From Bosea sp. 29B (GTDB lineage Bacteria; Pseudomonadota; Alphaproteobacteria; Rhizobiales; Beijerinckiaceae), in assembly GCF_902506165.1 (NCBI RefSeq), contig NZ_LR733817.1, forward strand, positions 1,782,255 to 1,846,254: a stretch of 64,000 nt of DNA, read 5' to 3'. The notes below the pieces were generated by a model. That model ran no database searches and was not told the DNA's origin. It saw only the letters and a list, made by a program, of their open reading frames with translations. Below, piece after piece: positions 1-7,032 of this stretch. Both the position numbers and the translations under genes were made by a program. Numbering within the stretch: position 1 is the first letter of the stretch; each line of letters starts with the position of its first letter.

Positions 1-166
1 GGCGCGCGCTTCGACGATGCCCGAGCCGACATGGCCTGGCGACAGTCGGGTCGATCGATGGGTTTCGAACCGCCGGCGCCGCCGAAACGGCAACGCCCAA
101 GGATAATGCGTCGAGCTACGGCCAGGTCACGACCTTTGGTAGGAACGGAGCGTCGCAAACAGCCGA

Positions 167-194
167 TTGACAGTTTTGCAATCGATTACATAAT
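167..194 (+). promoter_or_regulatory. Promoter with LacI-type operator in the spacer
   Basis: A perfect -35 box TTGACA (167-172) is followed after 16 bases by CATAAT (189-194, five of six to the consensus). The spacer carries TGCAATCGATTACA (177-190), a 14-base palindrome with 12 matching positions and a central CG, the form expected for LacI/GalR-family operators. A regulator bound here would block polymerase. The LacI-type gene at 5943-7025 at the end of the same cluster is the natural candidate; that link is inference. Confidence 0.7.
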
Positions 195-246
195 CACTTT
201 CGAAGCGGCTCCGCAGAATGAGCCATTCTTGGGAGGAGCACCGATC

Positions 247-312
247 ATGCACATCGGCACCGTCGATTCATCGGCATTCTCCGGCGGCGCGACCGCGCTG
301 CGGCTGCGCTGA
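247..312 (+). CDS. Short leader ORF (21 codons) before the sugar operon
   Basis: An ATG eight bases after a strong ribosome site GGGAGGAG (231-238) opens a 21-residue reading frame starting MHIGTVDSSAF and ending LRLR. It lies between the promoter at 167-194 and the first enzyme gene at 334, which itself has no clear ribosome site. The peptide resembles nothing I know. It could be a leader peptide that couples translation to the enzyme gene, a small protein in its own right, or the stump of a lost gene. The good ribosome site is the only positive evidence. Confidence 0.4.
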   Translation: MHIGTVDSSAFSGGATALRLR

Positions 313-333
313 TCAGCACGCGTAAGCTCAGCC

Positions 334-1191
334 ATGGTCCAGATCGGCTTCAACCTGTTGACGGTCGGCGGCTTCATCGACGAGGCGCATCTGCCCTTGT
401 GCGAGCGCATCCGCGAGATCGGCTATGATGGCGTCGAGATTCCCGTGTTCGAGGGCGATGTCGGCCATTACGAACGGCTCGGCCGCCGGCTCGATGCGAT
501 CGGCCTTGCGCGCACCATCGTCACCATCGTCGCCGAGGACAGCAACCCGCTCTCGCCCGATCCGGCCATCCGCCAGAAGGCTCGCGAACGGCATCGCTGG
601 GCAGTCGACTGCGCCGCGGCGCTCGGCGCCAGCGTCATCGCCGGCCCCTATCACTCGCCGGTCGGCGTCTTCACCGGCGAAGGGCCGCGCGAGGACGAGC
701 TCGCTCATCTCGCCGAGGCACTGCACGCCATGGCGGACGATGCCGGCGAGGCCGGGATCGCGCTTTCGCTGGAGGCGATCAACCGCTTCGAATGCTACGC
801 GCTGAACACGATGGAGGCTGCGAGCGCGCTGAAGGCGAAGATCGCGCATCCGAACTTCGGCTACATGTACGACACCTTCCACGCCAACATCGAGGAACGC
901 GATCCGGTCGGCGCCTACGCGCGCTACGCTCCCGAGATCAACCACATCCATCTCTCGGAGAACGATCGCGGCATCGTCGGGCGCGGCCATGTGCCCTGGA
1001 GCGAGACGTTCCGTGCAATCCGCGCCACCGGCTATGATGGCTGGCTGACGGTCGAGGCCTTTGGCCGGGCGCTGCCCTCGCTCGCCGCGGCAACGCGCGT
1101 CTGGCGCGACCTCTTCCCCGATCTCGACACGCTGCTCACCGAGAGTCACGATTTCATCCGGCGCGGCTGGGCGCAGGCAGGTGCGGCATGA
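334..1191 (+). CDS. Sugar epimerase/isomerase, TIM-barrel (AP endonuclease 2 family)
   Basis: A 285-residue cytosolic protein of the xylose-isomerase-like TIM-barrel family, closest in feel to hydroxypyruvate isomerase and D-psicose/D-tagatose 3-epimerases. Supporting motifs are the start MVQIGFNLL, the SLEAINRFE strand whose Glu is a metal ligand in this family, MYDTFHANIEE (Asp and His ligands) and the late TVEAFGR strand with the second catalytic Glu. It overlaps the ATPase gene by four bases and heads an RbsABC-type import operon, so it probably isomerises the imported sugar. Its start lacks a good ribosome site and may depend on the leader ORF just upstream. The exact sugar is unknown. 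Confidence 0.8.
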   Translation: MVQIGFNLLTVGGFIDEAHLPLCERIREIGYDGVEIPVFEGDVGHYERLGRRLDAIGLARTIVTIVAEDSNPLSPDPAIRQKARERHRWAVDCAAALGASVIAGPYHSPVGVFTGEGPREDELAHLAEALHAMADDAGEAGIALSLEAINRFECYALNTMEAASALKAKIAHPNFGYMYDTFHANIEERDPVGAYARYAPEINHIHLSENDRGIVGRGHVPWSETFRAIRATGYDGWLTVEAFGRALPSLAAATRVWRDLFPDLDTLLTESHDFIRRGWAQAGAA

Positions 1192-2702
1192 GCGCGAGCA
1201 CGCCGGTCCTTTCGATGCGCGGCATCGGCAAGAGCTTCACCGGCGTGCGAGCGCTCGACGATGTCAGCCTCGATTGCCAGGCCGGCGAGGTCCACGCCAT
1301 CTGCGGCGAAAACGGTGCCGGCAAATCGACGTTGATGAAGGTGCTGGGCGGCGTCTATCGCCCCGATGAAGGCGAGATACTGCTCGGCGGCCAGCCTGTC
1401 GCGTTCCGGCACCCGGTCGAGGCGCGCCGGGCCGGGATCAGCATCATCCATCAGGAACTCAGCTTGCTGCCCGAGCGCAGCGTCGCCGACAACATCTTCC
1501 TCGGCCTGGAGCCGACCCGCAGCGGCCTGCTCGACCGCGCCGCGATGCAGGAGGGCGCGCGCAAGCTGCTGGAGCGTGTCGGTGCCAGGCTGCATCCGGG
1601 CGCTCCGGTGAAATCGCTCTCGATCGCCGAGCAGCAACTGGTCGAAATCGCCAAGGCGCTGGCGCTCGATTCACAGATCATCGTCATGGACGAGCCGACC
1701 GCGGCACTCGACGAGCGCGATGCCGGCCGACTTCTGGAACTGGTCGGGACGCTCAAGCGCGAGGGCGCTGCGATCCTCTACATCTCCCACCGCATGGCCG
1801 AATTGAAGGCGATCGCCGACCGCATCACCGTGCTGAAGGACGGCAAGCTCGTCGCGACGCGCCCCGCCTCGGCGCTGACGCCAGCGATGATCGTTCGGCT
1901 GATGGTCGGGCGCGACCTCGCCGATTTCTTCCCGCCACCGGGTGACCCGGCAAAGCTTGGCCCCGTCGTCCTGTCGATACAGGACGCCGGCAACGCCATC
2001 CTCTCCGACATCGCGCTCGATCTGCGCGCCGGCGAGATCGTCGGTGTCGCCGGGCTCGAGGGCTCGGGCAAGGGTGCGCTCGGACGGGCCATCTTCGGTG
2101 ACGAGCCCTTTACGCGCGGCCGCATGACTATCGATGGGCGGGATGGGGTGATCTCATCGCCGCGCGCCGCGATCACCGCCTGGATCGGCTTCCTCTCCGA
2201 CGACCGCAAGAAGGAAGGCATCGCGCCGCAGCAATCCCTGCGCGACAATGTCCTGATGACCCTGCGCGCCTTTGCGCGCCGCCTGCTGCCGCCTGGATCC
2301 GGCGAGATGGCGCGCGCCGCCGCCGACCGGCAACTGACCGAGGTCGATGTCAGGGCGGCCGGCTTCGCGCAGGAGATCCGCGAACTTTCCGGCGGTAACC
2401 AGCAGAAGGTCGTGATCGGCCGCTGGCTGGCCCGCAATCCCAAGGTGCTGATTTTCCTCGAGCCGACCCGCGGCATCGACGTCGCCGCCAAGGCGGCGAT
2501 CTATCAGCTCATGCGCGGCCTCGCCGATCGTGGCCGCGCCATCCTGATGATCTCCTCCGACCTGCCGGAGATCATCGGCGTCAGCGATCGCATCCTCGTC
2601 ATGCACGAGGGCCGCATCGCTGGCGAGCTGAAGCGCGGCGCGAGCGAAGAAGACGTCATGCACCTTGCGCTCGGCACCGGCCATGCAGAGGCCGCAGCAT
2701 GA
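1188..2702 (+). CDS. Sugar ABC transporter ATPase, RbsA/XylG type
   Basis: A 504-residue double-domain ATPase that energises monosaccharide import at the inner membrane. The first domain has an intact Walker A (GENGAGKST, residues 40-48), signature LSIAEQQ and Walker B with MDEPTAALD. The second keeps a good signature (LSGGNQQK) but its Walker A is GLEGSGKGAL, lacking the usual Ser/Thr after Lys, and its Walker B reads FLEPTRGID where DEPT is usual. A degenerate site in one domain is common in RbsA-type proteins, but the loss of the Walker B Asp is worth noting. It overlaps both neighbours by four bases (ATGA), so the operon is translationally coupled. Confidence 0.93.
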   Translation: MSASTPVLSMRGIGKSFTGVRALDDVSLDCQAGEVHAICGENGAGKSTLMKVLGGVYRPDEGEILLGGQPVAFRHPVEARRAGISIIHQELSLLPERSVADNIFLGLEPTRSGLLDRAAMQEGARKLLERVGARLHPGAPVKSLSIAEQQLVEIAKALALDSQIIVMDEPTAALDERDAGRLLELVGTLKREGAAILYISHRMAELKAIADRITVLKDGKLVATRPASALTPAMIVRLMVGRDLADFFPPPGDPAKLGPVVLSIQDAGNAILSDIALDLRAGEIVGVAGLEGSGKGALGRAIFGDEPFTRGRMTIDGRDGVISSPRAAITAWIGFLSDDRKKEGIAPQQSLRDNVLMTLRAFARRLLPPGSGEMARAAADRQLTEVDVRAAGFAQEIRELSGGNQQKVVIGRWLARNPKVLIFLEPTRGIDVAAKAAIYQLMRGLADRGRAILMISSDLPEIIGVSDRILVMHEGRIAGELKRGASEEDVMHLALGTGHAEAAA

Positions 2703-3679
2703 GCGCCAGCGCTGACATCGCCGCTGCCCGCCCGGCGCGCGAATGGCCGATTGCGCCGCTGCTCTTTGCCAGCTCGCTGGCGCTCTATGTCGCGACGGCG
2801 CTCGCGACTGGCCAGCACGCCTATCTCACCGGCGAGGGTTTTGTCGGCCTGACTCAGCGCATGGTCGGCCTCGGCATCGTCGCGCTCGGGCAGACGCTGA
2901 CCATCCTGGTCGGCTCGATCGACCTCTCGGTCGCCAACCTGATCAGCGTCTCCGCCGTGCTCGCCTCCTTCATCATGAAGGGCGAGCCGGCGATGATCGC
3001 CCCGGCTGTGCTGGCGGTGCTGGCGCTGTCGGCTGCGGTCGGCCTGATCAATGGGCTGATCATCGCGCGGCTCGACGTCAATCCGCTGATCGCGACGCTC
3101 GGGGTCGGGCTGATCCTGCAAGGCCTGCTCTCGGCCAGCTTCAGCAATTTCGCCGGCTCGGTTCCGGCAGCCTTCCAGGCCTTCGCCTATGGCCGGATCG
3201 GGCCGTTGCCCTGGTCGGTGCTGCTGCTGTTCGTGCTCGCCTTCGCAATCTGGCTGCTGCTGAGCCGCACGCGCTTCGGCGCCCATCTCTATGCCACCGG
3301 CGGCAACCGTGACGGCGCCCGCCTCGCCGGCATTCGCACCGAGCGCGTGATGATCGGCGCGCATATGCTGTGCTCGCTGATGGCCGGTCTGACCGGGCTC
3401 TACCTCGCCAGCCGTTTGCGCGCCGGAGCGCCCTGGGTCGGCCGCGACGGCGTCTATGATCTTGAATCGATCGCCGTCGTGGTGATCGGCGGCACCTTGC
3501 TCGCCGGCGGACGCGGCGGCGTCTGGGGCACGCTGGCCGGGGTCTTCCTGTTCGCCACGCTCGATGCCGTCTTCAACATGACCGGCATCGACGCCTTTCC
3601 GAAGCAGGTGCTGCGCGGCGCCATCGTCATCCTTGCGGTCGCCGTCTATGCGGTGCGCAGCAAGGGGCATGTCGCATGA
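2699..3679 (+). CDS. Sugar ABC transporter permease, RbsC family
   Basis: A 326-residue inner-membrane permease of the RbsC/XylH (BPD_transp_2) family with about eight to ten hydrophobic segments. The conserved GSIDLSVANLISVSA block near residue 75 and the late VVVIGGTLLAGGRGGVWGT block are family hallmarks. It starts four bases inside the ATPase gene and ends four bases inside the next permease gene. With the following gene it probably forms a heterodimeric channel, since two different RbsC-type permeases are encoded side by side. Confidence 0.92.
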   Translation: MSASADIAAARPAREWPIAPLLFASSLALYVATALATGQHAYLTGEGFVGLTQRMVGLGIVALGQTLTILVGSIDLSVANLISVSAVLASFIMKGEPAMIAPAVLAVLALSAAVGLINGLIIARLDVNPLIATLGVGLILQGLLSASFSNFAGSVPAAFQAFAYGRIGPLPWSVLLLFVLAFAIWLLLSRTRFGAHLYATGGNRDGARLAGIRTERVMIGAHMLCSLMAGLTGLYLASRLRAGAPWVGRDGVYDLESIAVVVIGGTLLAGGRGGVWGTLAGVFLFATLDAVFNMTGIDAFPKQVLRGAIVILAVAVYAVRSKGHVA

Positions 3680-4659
3680 GCGCCGCAGCCGCCCAGTCCG
3701 GACCGTCGACCGCGCTGCGCTTCGCGCGTGGCATCAATGTCGGCGTCGCCGTCTTCCTCGCGCTCTACGGCACGATCGCGGTGCTGCAGCCGAGCTATTT
3801 CGAGGTCGAGGGCTTCCTCAATTTCCTGCGCCGGGCCGCGCCGCTGATCATCCTCGCCTGCGGCCAGCTCTTCGTCATCGCCGGCGGCGGCTTCGACCTG
3901 TCGATGGGCTCGCTGGTGACGCTGAGCGTGCTCGGCGGCTCGATGCTGGCAGGCGGCAATCCCGACAATACCTGGTGGACGATCGGCGTGCTCTATCTGA
4001 TCGGCCTCGGCGTCGGGCTGGTGAACGGGCTCGTCGTCACCCTGCTCAAGGTGCCATCGATCATCACGACGCTCGGCATGCTGCTCTCGCTCAACGGCGC
4101 GGCGCTGATGTGGTCTGGCGGAGCGCCGCGCGGCTATCTGCCGGAGAACTTCCGGGCGCTCGGACGCCTCGTCTATCGCGACGTCCCGCTGACCGGGATC
4201 ATGCCGCTCTCGGTGATCATCCTCATCGTCTTCGTCGCCCTCGCCGCCTGGCTGCTGCACGCAACCGTCTTCGGCCGGCATGTGCTGGCGGTCGGCGACA
4301 ATCCGCGCGCCGCCGAGCTCTCGGGCGTGCCGGTCGGCGCGACGCGGGTGCTGGTGTTCGTGATCTCGGCGCTGTCGGCGGTGACTGCGGGCATCCTGCT
4401 CGGTGGCTTCGCCGGCGTCTCGACCGCTGTCGGGCAGGGGCTGGAACTGCAGGCGATCGCCGCCTGCGTCATCGGCGGCGCACAATTGCTTGGCGGGCGT
4501 GCCAGCGTGACCGGCGCGGTCGCCGGCGCGCTCAGCCTGTTCGCGCTGTTCACCCTGCTCAACCTGATGGGCCTGCCGCAGCCACTGCGCGAGACCGTGC
4601 AGGGCCTGATCCTGATCGCCGCGGTGGCGTCGAGCGCCTGGCGTATGCGGCGCGCCTGA
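3676..4659 (+). CDS. Second sugar ABC permease, RbsC family
   Basis: A 327-residue RbsC-type permease with multiple membrane spans. It shows the family's GGGFDLSMGSLVTLSVLGGS motif near residue 75 and an ACVIGGAQLLGGRASVTG block near the C-terminus. It overlaps the preceding permease by four bases and is followed, after an 82-base gap with two hairpins, by the binding-protein gene. RbsC of E. coli acts as a homodimer; two paralogous permeases here suggest a heterodimer. Confidence 0.92.
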   Translation: MSAAAAQSGPSTALRFARGINVGVAVFLALYGTIAVLQPSYFEVEGFLNFLRRAAPLIILACGQLFVIAGGGFDLSMGSLVTLSVLGGSMLAGGNPDNTWWTIGVLYLIGLGVGLVNGLVVTLLKVPSIITTLGMLLSLNGAALMWSGGAPRGYLPENFRALGRLVYRDVPLTGIMPLSVIILIVFVALAAWLLHATVFGRHVLAVGDNPRAAELSGVPVGATRVLVFVISALSAVTAGILLGGFAGVSTAVGQGLELQAIAACVIGGAQLLGGRASVTGAVAGALSLFALFTLLNLMGLPQPLRETVQGLILIAAVASSAWRMRRA

Positions 4660-4676
4660 GACTGAGAGTTTTCGGA

Positions 4677-4722
4677 AGCGCGTGATCCCACGCGCTCCGC
4701 CAGAGGCCGCCGGCAAGGCGGC
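4677..4722 (+). other. Tandem intercistronic hairpins before the binding-protein gene
   Basis: Two perfect stem-loops lie in the gap: AGCGCGTG (4677-4684) pairs with CACGCGCT (4689-4696), and GCCGCC (4706-4711) pairs with GGCGGC (4717-4722). No T-run follows, so they are not classical terminators. Their place just ahead of the binding-protein ribosome site (GGGAGG near 4731) suggests an mRNA processing or stability role that raises binding-protein output relative to the permeases; this is inference. Confidence 0.5.
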
Positions 4723-4741
4723 GTGACAGAGGGAGGTGAAC

Positions 4742-5866
4742 ATGAAGACGCAGATCGGTTTGGCGGCGCTGCTGGCGGCACTGTCGACGGGCGCCATCGC
4801 CCAGAACTTCAACGATCCCGCCGAGTTCGAGCGCCAGAAGGGCCTGCTCACGGTCGCCCCGCAAGGTCCCGACGGCAAGCCCTGGGAGCAGAATCTCGGC
4901 GGCGAGAAGGTCGATACCGCCAAGTACAAGAAGCCCGGCCCCTACAAGCTCTGCTTCTCCAATGCCGGCGTGAACAATCCCTGGCGCGTCGTCGGCTTCA
5001 CCAACATGCAGGCCGAGGTCGACGCCAACAAGGCCGACATCGCCTCGTTCACCCATGCCGATGCCGAGGGCAAGGACGACAAGCAGATCTCGGACATCAA
5101 CGCCTTCGTCAACAGCGGCCAGTGCGACGCGCTGATCGTCTCGCCGAACACCACGGCGGCGCTGACGCCCGCAGTCGAGGCGGCCGCCAAGAAGCTGCCG
5201 GTCGTGGTCTTCGACCGCGGCGTCGACAGCAAGGCGCCGGTCACCTTCATCAACCCGATCGGCGGCTACGGCTTCGGCATCCAGGGCGCGAGCTTCATCG
5301 CCGAGAAGATCCCGGCCGGCGGCGCGGTGCTGGCTTTGCGCATCCTGCCGGGCGTCGACGTGCTGGAGAACCGCTGGGCGGCGGCCGAGCGCATCTTCAA
5401 GGAGAAGGGCATCAAGGTCGTCGGCGCCGAATTCACCAATGGCGACAACGCCAAGACCAAGGCGATCGTCGAGGACTACATCAATCGCTTCGGCAAGATC
5501 GACGGCGTCTGGATGGATGCCGGGGCGACCGCGGTCGCGGCGCTCGAGGCCTTCGAGGATGCCGGCAAGCCCTATCCGGTGATCAATGGCGAGGACCAGC
5601 AGGACTTCCTACAGAAGTGGAAGAAGAACAAGCTCACTGCGATCGCGCCGACCTACCCGACCTATCAGTGGCGCACACCGGTGATCGCGGCGATCCGCAT
5701 CCTCAAGGGCGAGCCGGTCGTTGGCCCGACCTGGAAGCTGCCACAGCCGGCGATCACGGCCGAGAACCTCGACAAGTTCGTCAACGACAAGATGCCGCCG
5801 CTGCACTATGCGCTCTGCGGCTGCGAGCAGATGACGAACTATCCGGCCCGCTGGGGCGGCAAGTAG
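4742..5866 (+). CDS. Periplasmic sugar-binding protein of ABC importer
   Basis: A 374-residue periplasmic binding protein of the type I (ribose-binding-like, Peripla_BP_4) fold. The start at the ATG at 4742 follows GGGAGGTGAAC and gives a clean signal peptide (MKTQIGLAALLAALSTGAIAQ, cleaved after the AIA). The FSNAGVNNPWRVVGF block and VVFDRGVDSK match the N-domain of sugar-binding proteins. It delivers the sugar to the two RbsC-type permeases upstream. An earlier in-frame GTG at 4736 lies within the ribosome site and is unlikely. The ligand is unknown. Confidence 0.9.
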   Translation: MKTQIGLAALLAALSTGAIAQNFNDPAEFERQKGLLTVAPQGPDGKPWEQNLGGEKVDTAKYKKPGPYKLCFSNAGVNNPWRVVGFTNMQAEVDANKADIASFTHADAEGKDDKQISDINAFVNSGQCDALIVSPNTTAALTPAVEAAAKKLPVVVFDRGVDSKAPVTFINPIGGYGFGIQGASFIAEKIPAGGAVLALRILPGVDVLENRWAAAERIFKEKGIKVVGAEFTNGDNAKTKAIVEDYINRFGKIDGVWMDAGATAVAALEAFEDAGKPYPVINGEDQQDFLQKWKKNKLTAIAPTYPTYQWRTPVIAAIRILKGEPVVGPTWKLPQPAITAENLDKFVNDKMPPLHYALCGCEQMTNYPARWGGK

Positions 5867-5890
5867 CTCGGCAAAGTAACGACAACCTCG

Positions 5891-5913
5891 GGCGCCCGCG
5901 TGATGCGGGCGCC
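5891..5913 (+). terminator. Hairpin after the sugar-binding protein gene
   Basis: GGCGCCCGC (5891-5899) pairs perfectly with GCGGGCGCC (5905-5913) around a five-base loop, 24 bases after the binding-protein stop. There is no T-run, as is usual for high-GC genomes, so it may be a terminator or an attenuator that limits read-through into the regulator gene. Confidence 0.6.
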
Positions 5914-5942
5914 ACCCCTGCCCTACCGGCAGTGATTGCGGC

Positions 5943-7025
5943 ATGATGGGCGTCCCGCCGATTCGCTGCCGACTTTCCAGATCATTGGCCTTGCAAGACG
6001 TACCCACAGCCGCTCCGACCATCGCCGAAGTCGCCCGCCTCGCCGGCGTCTCGACCGCGACGGTGTCGCGCGCTTTGGCCCAGCCGGATAAGGTCAAGGC
6101 GCGGACCCGCGAGCGCGTGCTCGACGCGGTCAAGGCGATCGGTTTCATTCCCAATGCACAGGCGCGCAATCTCCGCCTCCAGGCAACGCGCACCGTGATC
6201 CTGCTGGTGCGCGACATCAGCAACCCGTTCTATCTCGAGATCTACAAGGGCGTCGAAGAGGCGGCGATCGATGCCGGCTACAAGGTGCTGATGGGCGATG
6301 CCCGCGACGATGACGAGCGCATCCTGCGCTATGTCGACATGGTCAGGGAGCGCCATGCCGACGGGCTGATCCTGATGGTCGGCCGCTTCCCCGAGGCCCT
6401 CGCCAAGCGCAGCCGCCTGCCGCCCATCGTCGTCGCGCTGGAGATGCTGCCTGGGCTCAATCTGCCAACGGTCAAGGTCGACAACCACGCTGCGGCACGC
6501 GCCGCAGTTGCCCATCTCGCCAGGCTCGGCCATCGCCGCATCGCCCATATCGCCGGACCTATGCCGGATCCGATGAGCCTCGACCGCCGCGACGGCTATC
6601 TCGCCGGCCTCGCCGATGCCGGCATTCCGGCCGACCCGGACCTCGTCGTCGAGGGCGATTTCGGCCTCGCCGCCGGCCGCGCCGCGATCCGCACGCTCGA
6701 TGCAAGAGGCGTCGATTACACCGCCATCTTCGCCGCCAGCGACCAGATGGCGGTCGGCGCGATGGGCGAGCTGCGCGCCCGCGGCCGCAACGTCCCAGAC
6801 GATGTCTCTGTCGTTGGCTTCGACGACATCGTGCTGGCCGAGGCGGTCGAGCCGCAGCTCACCACCATCCACCAGCCACGCCGCGAGATCGGCCAGGCGG
6901 CGATGAAGCTGCTGATCGAACAGCTCTCGGGCGGCGGTGCCCCTCCCGATCTCGTGCTGCCGACCCGGCTGGTCGAGCGTGGCTCGGCAGCCGCGCCGCC
7001 CAAGCGAACCGATCGGACCCGGTAG
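5943..7025 (+). CDS. LacI-family transcriptional regulator of the sugar operon
   Basis: A 360-residue LacI/GalR-type regulator: an N-terminal helix-turn-helix (TIAEVARLAGVSTATVSRAL, around residues 26-45) and the hinge region with IPNAQARNLR, followed by a periplasmic-binding-like sensor domain (VILLVRDISNPFY onward, and VSVVGFDDIVLAE near the end). It probably senses the imported sugar and binds the operator at 177-190. The start is uncertain: none of the ATG pair at 5943 or the in-frame TTG at 5991 has a good ribosome site; the later one would give a more usual N-terminus. Confidence 0.9.
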   Translation: MMGVPPIRCRLSRSLALQDVPTAAPTIAEVARLAGVSTATVSRALAQPDKVKARTRERVLDAVKAIGFIPNAQARNLRLQATRTVILLVRDISNPFYLEIYKGVEEAAIDAGYKVLMGDARDDDERILRYVDMVRERHADGLILMVGRFPEALAKRSRLPPIVVALEMLPGLNLPTVKVDNHAAARAAVAHLARLGHRRIAHIAGPMPDPMSLDRRDGYLAGLADAGIPADPDLVVEGDFGLAAGRAAIRTLDARGVDYTAIFAASDQMAVGAMGELRARGRNVPDDVSVVGFDDIVLAEAVEPQLTTIHQPRREIGQAAMKLLIEQLSGGGAPPDLVLPTRLVERGSAAAPPKRTDRTR

Positions 7026-7032
7026 CAGCTCC

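Larger units (their letters stand above)
1..333. other. Upstream region of the first sugar operon
   Basis: No long protein-coding gene is convincing here. The first 30 bases could hold the start of a leftward gene beginning at an ATG whose complement lies at 29-31, but only ten codons are inside the window, so this stays open. The right half carries a promoter with an embedded LacI-type operator (167-194) and a 21-codon leader ORF (247-312), listed separately. Bases 32-160 show nothing I can name. Confidence 0.6.

Noticed and set aside
186..410. Leftward 74-codon ORF over the first promoter
   Set aside because: No ribosome site and it overlaps the promoter, leader ORF and epimerase start, which have better support.
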